Positions 8,629 through 16,354 of a stretch of 40,033 bases of DNA are shown in pieces. How positions within the stretch are numbered: the stretch's first letter is position 1; the number at the start of each line of letters is the position of its first letter. The stretch comes from Pirellulales bacterium (GTDB taxonomy: Bacteria; Planctomycetota; Planctomycetia; Pirellulales; JACPPG01): contig DASXEJ010000219.1 of NCBI GenBank assembly GCA_036490175.1, forward strand, positions 1-40,033. The letters are read 5' to 3'. The position numbers were made by a program, and so were the translations under genes. The notes beneath the pieces are model-generated. The model had not been told where the DNA came from. It ran no database searches and saw only the letters and a program-made list of their open reading frames with translations.

Positions 8629-10140
8629 TTACCGATCGCGGTGCGAATCGAGAATGTCCTGCAGGGGAAACTTGTCTGGAAAGGGAATATCCGCGCTCTT
8701 CAGCAGAGCACGATAGCGATTGATAAAGATCGCCATGTCCTCACCAAATAATTCGTCGCTCCGCATTCGCGGGAATTGCTTGCTTATTTCGTCCCACTTG
8801 GCAAAGCCCTGCTCGTACAGCTTTTGTGCCGCGATCAGGTCTTGGTCCACGCGAAAGGCCGTATCGGCCTGGTGAATGAGCCGGCGGGCCTCGAGGGCTT
8901 CCGGACGCATTTCCATTTCGCAGCGGCTGAGCCAATAGGGATAGTTGGTCGTCTCGCGGCTGCGTTCGATCGTGCTGAGCATTGCTTCTAAATCTGCGAT
9001 TTGGGCAACAATCCTCTTCGCCTCGGCACGCTGATTTGCGTCGACGCGCTCGGCCAGATCGGCATGCGAGACCTTTAACTTCTGGTCCGCCGCAGCCGCC
9101 AGGCCGTGCTGTTCAGTGTCGCGCTCGGCAACCGGCCGATCAAACGCGGCGCGCTCGGCCTTGGAGAGCTTGGCGAGCTTCTCTTCGTAAATCTGCTCAC
9201 GCCGACCTGCGGGGGGGAGTTGTTCCAGCTGTGTTACCAACTCTTCAATCCGGCTCATCACTTTGTCGCGGTCATTGAGCCGGATGGAGGTATCCGCGGA
9301 TTTGTAGATTTCTCGCGCGCCGAAGTCGAGCCAGTCGCGATGCGCCACAGTCCACGCGAGGCCGGCCTTTTCCTCGAACACTCCCTCTTCTTCCAGCGCG
9401 ACCGCGTAATTAATCCGATTCTTGGGCGCGTTGGAAAGAAACACTATGGGATTTAAGCGATCCAGCATTTTCTCGCGCTCCGCCACTCGCACCGAATCCA
9501 GATACGACAGGCGGCCCACCAGCCAATTATCACGCTGGTCGAGCGGGCGTGTGCCATGGAAGTCGGCATCTTCGCGGAACAGGCGGCGGAATTGCAGCTT
9601 TTCATCGGCCGTGCCGATCTTTTGCGAGATGACCCAACCCAAGTATTGGATCAGGCGCGGCGCGGATTCGTTATAGACGATACCGTCTTGCAGGAAACGG
9701 ATTCCTTTCATAACCCAGAAATAGCGATCGCGATAATCATCGAATTCGTAGGAAATGTTATAGGCCAGGTTCCAGCCCTGGTACGACCAGACGGTGGGGA
9801 AATTCGGCTGCACCTTGATGATCTGTTCCGAGGTGGCCGAAAACGCGGTCCAGTCCTCCTTCATCTTGTAGTCGATGGCCTTCTTCCAGAGCAGCGTCGC
9901 GGCGATATTGCGCATGCCGAGCGTGGCCAGCTTGATCGTCTCGCTGGTAGGGTCGATTTGTCCGAGATTGGCTTGCCCCAGCTTGTACTCGTCGCGCAAT
10001 TGCGCGAGCACACCACCGGCGCTGCCGGCTTCGCCTGGCACGCCTTGACGAGCTGGCATGCTCAATAGCGACAGCGGCACCAGCAAGGCAACCAGCACAG
10101 CGAGATAGACAATCTTTCGTAGAAATGGGCGTTGATTCAT
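8629..10140 (-). CDS. Membrane-anchored helical-repeat protein encoded with an ABC exporter (function unknown)
   Basis: 503 residues. The start is the ATG at 10140, which overlaps the stop of the permease gene as ATGA, so the two are translationally coupled. An N-terminal hydrophobic helix (about 9-28) acts as a membrane anchor or uncleaved signal; everything after it should lie outside the cytoplasm. Residues 65-175 are Trp/Tyr-rich helices resembling tetratricopeptide repeats, and 320-415 is charged and likely coiled. No catalytic motif, metal site or lipobox is visible. I recognise it only as a conserved type of planctomycete protein found beside ABC-2 transporters (recollection, not searched). 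Position suggests an accessory or periplasmic partner of the exporter. Function is not assigned. Confidence 0.8.
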   Translation of the reverse strand: MNQRPFLRKIVYLAVLVALLVPLSLLSMPARQGVPGEAGSAGGVLAQLRDEYKLGQANLGQIDPTSETIKLATLGMRNIAATLLWKKAIDYKMKEDWTAFSATSEQIIKVQPNFPTVWSYQGWNLAYNISYEFDDYRDRYFWVMKGIRFLQDGIVYNESAPRLIQYLGWVISQKIGTADEKLQFRRLFREDADFHGTRPLDQRDNWLVGRLSYLDSVRVAEREKMLDRLNPIVFLSNAPKNRINYAVALEEEGVFEEKAGLAWTVAHRDWLDFGAREIYKSADTSIRLNDRDKVMSRIEELVTQLEQLPPAGRREQIYEEKLAKLSKAERAAFDRPVAERDTEQHGLAAAADQKLKVSHADLAERVDANQRAEAKRIVAQIADLEAMLSTIERSRETTNYPYWLSRCEMEMRPEALEARRLIHQADTAFRVDQDLIAAQKLYEQGFAKWDEISKQFPRMRSDELFGEDMAIFINRYRALLKSADIPFPDKFPLQDILDSHRDR

Positions 10141-11942
10141 TTCGCGACCTCGCGCGTTTTCAGGCACAGGAAGCCAACGACAAACAGAGGTATCAGGAAG
10201 GCGAGCACGCCCAGCGATTGCTCCGTGATCAGATATGCTGGAATGTTGAAACCATCGGCGACGTAGCTGGCGTCATCCAATTGTGCGAAATCGGGCAGCA
10301 GGCTGGCGATAATCTTCAGCGGCCACAGCGTGGCCGCGTCCAGCCCTTGCACTACCTTGGTAGCCAGATTCTCCTCTAGGGGCGTCGAGATGCTACTTTG
10401 TGTCACGATGCGCAGCGCAGCCTCGAAGGTATTGCCCCCCAGTACCTGGCCCGTCGCCAACTCTTGTACCCATGAGGCGAACTGTCCCGCGATCAAAGTG
10501 ACAAGAGTGGCCAACATTGCCACGGCACCATTAAGGAATGTGCTCCACATGACGCCAAAGCCGGTTACCATTAGCATTTGCAGCCAGATGCCCGTGTAAC
10601 CCTTCAAGAAATTCGCTTCGAACGATCCTTCACGGGGCAGTAGATATAAATCGGGCTTGGCCATGCCAAAATACTGCCCCCCTTGCAGGCAGTGCAACTC
10701 GATCTCGAGTTGACCGTCGTCGACTAGATCGTCGAACAGATTAAGCTCCTTGCCGTCGGAATCCTCGAGCTTCAGCGGTACGACGTGTTCGTCGATCGCG
10801 AACTCTTTGGCAAAGAAATTCTGCGGTCGGGCGGAAGCCTTGGTGCGCGGGTTGCGCAGCGTGTAACTCCCTAAAACCGTTTTCTCGATGTCCCCTTTGT
10901 GAGTACGAAACACGGTGATGGTCATGTTCAAGCGCAGGCCATCCGGAAAATCCTCGCGGCGGATGCCATCGAAGAGCCACCGTGCGCTCATCAGCTTGCC
11001 GCCTTCGATGTAGCTGCGGTAGGTCCACTCGTTGCCGACGTTGATGCCCTTGTCCGTCGGCCGGCCCCCACGATCCATGAAGGTTAGATTCGCGGCGTAG
11101 ACGGGAATGCGGGCATGAAACTGCCCCTGCGGAGAGCCGATCGTAAATCGCTGACTGCTTCCCTTTCCGTCGGCCGTTATGTCGTGCCAGTGCCCCTGCA
11201 CCACGTCGGTCGATCCGCTACCGTCCGCCCCGATCAAAACCTGATGATGATGGTTGCGATCGAGGGTAGTGCGACCGGTCCGTTCCGGTTCGGCGTCGGT
11301 ATCTTTATCTTTGGCGACGACCATGGTCAGATCGTTCGCGGTCAATTCGTGAGAGTGATTCAGCGCCCTGACGACGAACAAATAGCTAATCAGCCCCATA
11401 ATTGCTAGCAAGGCCGTGCCTACGGCGGAGAAGCCAAGAATACGTCCCAACACGATTTCGCTGGGGCGGACGGGCTTGGTCACAATCGTGTAAATCGTAT
11501 GGTTCTTGATGTCGTTCGGCAGGCTGAACGCGCTCAGGAACACCATCATCAGCAACACCAGCCAGGAAGTGGCCGTGAGCACGAAGCTTAAATAGAGGCG
11601 CGCCGGATCGGGGGTACGGGCGTCGAGAAACCACAACGCAAACGCCAGGATGACAATGAATACGGCCAGGCCGGCCAGTACCCTCCGGCGAAGCGACTCT
11701 TGAATAGCCAGTCGGGCCAGTGCCAGGACGCGCCGCGGCGAGATTCCCACCAGGTCCATCACCGCGCCAGTCAACAGCCGAAAGATCATGTCGCCGGCTT
11801 TACCGGGACCATAGCGAACCGCTGCGAGGACGAATCCGAAGAATAATGCCGCCAGCGCCACGGCGCCGACAACCGTCAGCCACTGCGGCAAGCCGGTGGC
11901 AATCCATTGTTCCAGCGGTAATGGTTCGCGTTCCAGGACCAT
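10137..11942 (-). CDS. ABC-2 type transporter permease with large extracytoplasmic insert
   Basis: 601 residues. Hydrophobic helices lie at about 22-42, 88-107, 117-140 and 168-192, then after a soluble segment at about 450-490 and in the last 30 residues. The sequence around 141-165 (SLPNDIKNHTIYTIVTKPV) is typical of ABC-2 permeases, where the cytoplasmic loop contacts the ATPase. Between about 192 and 450 sits a roughly 260-residue hydrophilic domain, predicted extracytoplasmic, with clustered histidines (HSH at 196-198, HHH at 231-233, HWH at 251-253). The gene lies 132 bp downstream of the ATPase gene and overlaps the next gene by 4 bp, making a three-gene minus-strand operon. It exports an unknown substrate; the insert could bind a partner or metal (inference). 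Confidence 0.88.
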   Translation of the reverse strand: MVLEREPLPLEQWIATGLPQWLTVVGAVALAALFFGFVLAAVRYGPGKAGDMIFRLLTGAVMDLVGISPRRVLALARLAIQESLRRRVLAGLAVFIVILAFALWFLDARTPDPARLYLSFVLTATSWLVLLMMVFLSAFSLPNDIKNHTIYTIVTKPVRPSEIVLGRILGFSAVGTALLAIMGLISYLFVVRALNHSHELTANDLTMVVAKDKDTDAEPERTGRTTLDRNHHHQVLIGADGSGSTDVVQGHWHDITADGKGSSQRFTIGSPQGQFHARIPVYAANLTFMDRGGRPTDKGINVGNEWTYRSYIEGGKLMSARWLFDGIRREDFPDGLRLNMTITVFRTHKGDIEKTVLGSYTLRNPRTKASARPQNFFAKEFAIDEHVVPLKLEDSDGKELNLFDDLVDDGQLEIELHCLQGGQYFGMAKPDLYLLPREGSFEANFLKGYTGIWLQMLMVTGFGVMWSTFLNGAVAMLATLVTLIAGQFASWVQELATGQVLGGNTFEAALRIVTQSSISTPLEENLATKVVQGLDAATLWPLKIIASLLPDFAQLDDASYVADGFNIPAYLITEQSLGVLAFLIPLFVVGFLCLKTREVAK

Positions 11943-12074
11943 GAATAAGAACTGGTTCGAGTGGACGAATTAACGATATGAATGACGATGAAGCAGAATC
12001 AGAACTTTGAGCACTATTATGATGGCAAGAAGATTAAGTCGTGCGGTCGGCGGGTTGTGACGTAAGCGGTTGTA

Positions 12075-13007
12075 TCAAGTTTTCTCCACGGCCCGGCGAC
12101 CTGGGTGCTCTTCGCTATCGCGGACGATGTTGAGGAACAGGTCTTCCAAGGTTGTGGTCGGATTGTCAATTTTCAAAACATCGCCCTGATGCCGTTTGAC
12201 CACGGCCGCGATCTCGGCTTTTGCTTCGTCACTGAGCGCAGTCGTCCGAATCTCGGTGATATCGCGCATCTTGAGCAGCGTGTCGACGCGTCCCAGTTCC
12301 TTTAGCTCGCCCTGGTAGAGAATCGCGATCCGATCGCACACATCCTGAACGTCGGGCAGCAAGTGGCTGCACAACAGGACCGTCTTCCCCTCATCGCGTA
12401 ACTTGAGGATCAAATCCTTGATTTCACGCGTGCCGATAGGGTCTAGGCCCGAAGTAGGTTCGTCGAGCACGAGCAATTCGGGGTCGTTGATCAACGCCTG
12501 AGCCAAGCCGATGCGCCGCGTCATGCCTTTGGAATACTCGCGCAGTTGACGGCGTTTTGCCCCGCGCAAGCCGACCAGATCGATCAGTTCCTGAGTGCGT
12601 TGGCGGCGAACCGAGGCCGGCATGTCGAACAGCCGGCCGTAGAAGTCCAGCGTCTCCTCTGCGTTCAGAAACCGATACAGGTACGATTCTTCCGGCAGAT
12701 AGCCGATCCGTTCGTTTTTGGTCACATCCGTGGCGGACCGGTTAAAAACCAGCGCCTCGCCACTGGTGGGAAAGAGCAACCCCAAGAGCAGCTTGATAGT
12801 CGTAGTCTTGCCTGACCCATTGGGACCCAACAGGCCAAAGATTTCGCCGCGCCGCACTTCCAGGTCGAGCGCCTTGAGGGCACGGACTTTTTGCCTCCCC
12901 CAGAAGTCTCGATAGATCTTGGAGAGGTTTCTGGTTTCGACCACGACCTCGTCCGGCTGCCTACGTGCGGAAGCCGTTGCTGGGGCTGTGGATACATCCG
13001 ACGGCAT
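12075..13007 (-). CDS. ABC transporter ATP-binding protein
   Basis: 310 residues, ATG with GAGGA 6 bp upstream. All nucleotide-binding motifs are present: Walker A GPNGSGKT (61-68), signature YSKGM (158-162), Walker B ELLVLDEP (177-184), D-loop SGLDP and the switch histidine H215. The order and the C-terminal extension of about 80 residues match the ATPases of ABC-2 exporters (CcmA/NatA type). It is the first gene of the minus-strand unit and should power the permease encoded downstream. A short Ala/Thr-rich N-terminal tail precedes the domain. Confidence 0.94.
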   Translation of the reverse strand: MPSDVSTAPATASARRQPDEVVVETRNLSKIYRDFWGRQKVRALKALDLEVRRGEIFGLLGPNGSGKTTTIKLLLGLLFPTSGEALVFNRSATDVTKNERIGYLPEESYLYRFLNAEETLDFYGRLFDMPASVRRQRTQELIDLVGLRGAKRRQLREYSKGMTRRIGLAQALINDPELLVLDEPTSGLDPIGTREIKDLILKLRDEGKTVLLCSHLLPDVQDVCDRIAILYQGELKELGRVDTLLKMRDITEIRTTALSDEAKAEIAAVVKRHQGDVLKIDNPTTTLEDLFLNIVRDSEEHPGRRAVEKT

Positions 13008-13404
13008 GAGGGGTCCTCACGATTCCGAGACGGTGAGCGGTAACAAGAAATCTGGCGACAGTACGACCCTGTCTGAGAAACCTAACTTGACGACGGGGCG
13101 GGCCCCTCACGGCGCTACGCTGCAAGCTGATACGAGCCAACACAGCGTAAAGTTCGACCTATACAGGAAATGCGTACCATGCCGATTGCCACGGCCACGG
13201 CCCGCCCAACCCCCAGCCCAGAAACCTCGACTATAGCCACCTGGACCGGCAGCATTCAAGATGCCAGGGCTGAATCCTGGATAAGCCGCTTCGCAAACGG
13301 GCATCTTAGCCGAGCGGAGGTCGTGTTAGTTTTGCGCCGCGCGATGATACACTGGACGTTGGGGCACCCCTCTGCGGTTCTCGCCGGAGGTTCTGGCAAT
13401 TTCT
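13008..13404. other. Divergent intergenic region between ABC ATPase and metallopeptidase genes
   Basis: About 400 bp that must carry promoters for both divergent units. No small gene is supported. GGAGG at 13386-13390 is the probable ribosome binding site of the + strand gene, at a rather long 14-nt spacing from its GTG. I saw no convincing operator or -35/-10 pair. Confidence 0.45.
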
Positions 13405-14865
13405 GTGCTGCTTCTAAAACTCGTGCCTCTCGCTGCTGTGGCGACCTTAGGGCTCGTGCTTACGTGCCCAGGCGGACATATCTTGGCCGCCGACATTACT
13501 AGCCGGCATGCCGAGCTGCGGGCCAACTATTCCGCGCAACTCGCGGAACTGGCAGCCTGGGCCGAAAGCCAGCAGCTAAGCGTCGAAGCAGAAACGTCGC
13601 GGAACTGGCTGCCGGCGCTCCAGCCTAATCGCCTGATGCTGGCCTGCCGCCCCGCGGCAGGTGAAGTGGTGTCAAAGCTACCAGAAACTGCCTCGGAGTG
13701 GCGCCAGCGATTTGCGACGCTCCGTCGGGGACAGGCCGAGGCGTTGTTTGCGCTCGCCAAAGCGGCCGCCACCAGTGGGCATGCCAGCGTAGCCTTTCAA
13801 ATCCTGCCCGAGGTGATTCGCGAAAATCCAGACCATGAGAAGGCGCGCGCGATCCTGGGCTATGAAAAGTATGAGGGGAGGTGGCTGACGCCGTTCGAGG
13901 TTGCCAAAGCTCGCGACGGACAAACGTGGCATGCTAACTTCGGCTGGTTACCGGCCGATCATGTGCCCCGCTACGAAGCGGGCGAGCGCCTCTTCGGCAC
14001 GCGGTGGGTCGATGCCGAGGATGATCAGACGCTGCGATCCGCGCCGCGCAAAGGCTGGGACATCGTTACCGAGCATTACAACGTTCATTCCAGCCATAGT
14101 TTGGAAGAGGGCGTACGGCTGGCGACGCGGCTCGAACGGCTCTACGACGCCTGGCAGCAAATTTTTGCCGGATTCACGGCAACCGAGCCCATTCTCGCGC
14201 GGCGTTTCGCGGGCCACGGGGCCAAGCGCAGCGTCCCAATGCAACATAAAGTGGTCTACTTCCGCAGTCGCGACGAGTACGTGCGCGCCTTGGAGAAGGA
14301 CGAACCGCAGATCGGCATCAGCACTGGATTTTATCTGGCGAATAAGCGCGAGGCTTACTTCTACGCGGATGAAGCCACCGCGGGGGACGATAGCAACCTC
14401 TATCACGAGGCCACTCATCAGCTGTTCAGCGAGATCAAACATTCGGTCCGCGACATCGGACAAGATGCAAATTTCTGGATCGTCGAAGGGATCGCCTGCT
14501 ACATGGAGTCGCTGACGGAGTCCGATGGCTGGCATTTTTTGGGGGGAAACGATGCCGCGCGACTGCGCGACGCACAGCATCGCTTGTTGGTCGACGATTA
14601 CTACGTGCCGCTCGCCGAACTCACAGGTTACGGCATGGAGCGCCTGCAGCGCGACCCGAATATTCCGATGCTCTACAGCGAATCGTCGGGCCTGACCTAT
14701 TTTCTGATGCACGGCGAGCGCGCCCGTTATCGCGACGCATTGATCGCCTACTTGTCCGCGATCTATCAAGGACGAGCGCGGCCGACGACGCTTGCCGAGT
14801 TGTGTGGCGCGAAAGATACCGTGCTCGATGCACAATATCGAGCGTTTCTCAAGGGGCTGAAGTGA
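13405..14865 (+). CDS. Secreted DUF1570-type putative zinc metallopeptidase
   Basis: 486 residues from a GTG. The first 29 residues are a hydrophobic signal peptide ending near AAD, so the protein is exported. The body has a helical N-terminal half (30-170) and a C-terminal peptidase-like half with LYHEATHQLFSE: HEATH at 334-338 is an HEXXH zinc site, and E361 in IVEGIACYMES is the expected third ligand of a gluzincin. This arrangement matches the DUF1570 family, common in planctomycetes (from memory). It would hydrolyse peptides or proteins in the periplasm or outside; no substrate is known. It is a single-gene unit, divergent from the ABC operon. A decayed copy of a stretch of its 3' end lies just after the stop. 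Confidence 0.85.
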   Translation: MLLLKLVPLAAVATLGLVLTCPGGHILAADITSRHAELRANYSAQLAELAAWAESQQLSVEAETSRNWLPALQPNRLMLACRPAAGEVVSKLPETASEWRQRFATLRRGQAEALFALAKAAATSGHASVAFQILPEVIRENPDHEKARAILGYEKYEGRWLTPFEVAKARDGQTWHANFGWLPADHVPRYEAGERLFGTRWVDAEDDQTLRSAPRKGWDIVTEHYNVHSSHSLEEGVRLATRLERLYDAWQQIFAGFTATEPILARRFAGHGAKRSVPMQHKVVYFRSRDEYVRALEKDEPQIGISTGFYLANKREAYFYADEATAGDDSNLYHEATHQLFSEIKHSVRDIGQDANFWIVEGIACYMESLTESDGWHFLGGNDAARLRDAQHRLLVDDYYVPLAELTGYGMERLQRDPNIPMLYSESSGLTYFLMHGERARYRDALIAYLSAIYQGRARPTTLAELCGAKDTVLDAQYRAFLKGLK

Positions 14866-14911
14866 GCGGGCGCGACCGACGACGCTTGCCGGTTTGCGTG
14901 GCGCGAGAGAT
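14776..14911 (+). repeat. Imperfect 42-nt direct repeat at the 3' end of the metallopeptidase gene
   Basis: 14776-14817 (inside the coding region) and 14870-14911 (just after the stop at 14865) match at 37 of 42 positions by eye, sharing the core CCGACGACGCTTGCCG. The offset is 94 bp, not a multiple of three, so the second copy is non-coding. It looks like the remains of a short tandem duplication. Confidence 0.75.
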
Positions 14912-15027
14912 TCATCCTATGCGACCGCGCGTTTAGCTTCTCACCCGTCCTCGTTTATAAAAAGTCTCGTCTGCCCGCGCACATCGCGGGATTTATACGT
15001 AGGCCAAGCTGTTAAGGAGCTACACGC

Positions 15028-15807
15028 GTGCGTCATTGGAAGCTCGCCGAGACGAATTACGCCTATGTCAAGGAACACGCGTACGAGGTGGCCGTGCTGC
15101 CGTTGGGCGCGACCGAACCCCACAATCTGCACCTGCCGTACGGAACCGACACGATAGAAGGTGATGCGGTGGGCGAAGAGATCTGTCGCGCGGCGCATGA
15201 ACGAGGCGCGCGTGTTGTGCTTCTGCCCACGATCCCCTACGGCACGGAGACAAACCAGATCGCTTACCCGCTGTCGCTGAATGTGAATCCTTCGACGCTG
15301 GCGGCGGTGATTCGCGATCTGGTCGAATCGCTGGCGCGGCACAACATTAAAAAGATCGTGCTCCTGAACAGCCACGGCGGCAACGATCTAAAGCCAGTGT
15401 TGCGCGAACTGTACGGCCAGACACCGGCGCAGCTCTTTCTCTGCAACTGGTACAAGGTGCTGGCCGACGTCGAGCACCAGATTTTCGACGATCCCGGCGA
15501 TCACGCCGGCGAGATGGAGACATCGTTTATTCTGGCCTATCGGCCCGAGCTAGTGGCCCGCAATGCCGACGGCACCTTGGTGGCCGATGAAGGGGCAATG
15601 GCCGAGACAAAGTTTGACGCCGTCAATCGCGGCTGGATCTCAATTACTCGCCCCTGGCATTTATTAACGACCAACACGGGTGCGGGCAATCCGCACGCGG
15701 CCACGGCGGAAAAAGGCCGGCGCATGATGGCGCTGTTGGTCGAGCGGCTGGCGCAATTCCTGGTCGAACTCTCTGCTGCCCCGCTCGACGCGCGCTTTCC
15801 CTACTGA
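15028..15807 (+). CDS. Creatininase-family amidohydrolase
   Basis: 259 residues from a GTG preceded by AAGGAG with 8-nt spacing. The family's metal-binding set is present: E30 in LPLGATEPHN, H32/H35, D41 in PYGTDT, H116 in NSHGGND and E162 in HAGEMETS. The family includes creatinine amidohydrolase and formamide hydrolases that act on ring or linear C-N bonds using two metal ions. Many bacterial members have unknown substrates, and nothing in the neighbourhood points to creatinine use. It is cytoplasmic, with no signal peptide. It is probably transcribed alone; the next feature downstream is an opposite-strand tRNA. Confidence 0.9.
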   Translation: MRHWKLAETNYAYVKEHAYEVAVLPLGATEPHNLHLPYGTDTIEGDAVGEEICRAAHERGARVVLLPTIPYGTETNQIAYPLSLNVNPSTLAAVIRDLVESLARHNIKKIVLLNSHGGNDLKPVLRELYGQTPAQLFLCNWYKVLADVEHQIFDDPGDHAGEMETSFILAYRPELVARNADGTLVADEGAMAETKFDAVNRGWISITRPWHLLTTNTGAGNPHAATAEKGRRMMALLVERLAQFLVELSAAPLDARFPY

Positions 15808-15885
15808 AGGGAATCACGCTGGAAAAAACACGTGAGAGATGGCGCCACGGCACCCCCCGAGAAACCTGCCGAACGCAATCGTGGT

Positions 15886-15901
15886 TGCCAGCATGCTGGC
15901 A
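15886..15901. repeat. Perfect 16-bp palindrome
   Basis: TGCCAGCATGCTGGCA reads the same on both strands. It sits between the creatininase stop (15807) and the 3' end of the tRNA gene, downstream of both. It could be a protein-binding site or a stem; function unknown. Confidence 0.5.
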
Positions 15902-15985
15902 GCAGCACTTGATCACGCAGGCCAGAAACGATGCCCCAACGAGGTATTTCAAGTGTTGCCGTTTTCGTCGTCGACGTAAGTCGAG

Positions 15986-16059
15986 TGCCCCCTGATGGAC
16001 TCGAACCATCAACCCTCTGATTAAGAGTCAGATGCTCTGACCAATTGAGCTAAGGAGGC
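15986..16059 (-). tRNA. tRNA-Lys (anticodon CUU)
   Basis: On the minus strand the 74 nt fold as a cloverleaf: acceptor GCCTCCT/AGGGGGC with one G-U pair; D-arm AGCTCAATTGGTCAGAGC; anticodon stem TCTGA/TCAGA with loop CTCTTAA, giving anticodon CTT, which reads AAG; and T-arm with GGTTCGAGTCC. The discriminator is A and CCA is not encoded, so it must be added by tRNA nucleotidyltransferase. Confidence 0.95.
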
Positions 16060-16354
16060 GTGCCGGTCCTGCTGGGCGACCAACTGGACCGACCCATTAT
16101 CCTATCGGGATTGCCAGTATTCTCAAGAGGAGTTGGTCAGACCCCTACGATTGCCGGCCGTGGGTCAAATCGCCAGGTCGATTCGTGCCGCCCATTCAGC
16201 GCGCGTTCGGCGATTTGGTGGAAGTTTATTCGCGAACCCATCAAAAAATGGACGTGACTATCGCTTGGTCATACACCCAGGCCGAAACGGCTAAGACTGC
16301 TGTCCGATGCCCCTCGTGTGGCGGCGGCCGTTTGACCGTTTCTTGCCCCGGATG

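Noticed and set aside
13948..14835. 295-residue antisense frame opposite the metallopeptidase gene
   Set aside because: A shadow caused by high G+C at third codon positions; the + strand frame carries signal peptide and HEXXH motif.
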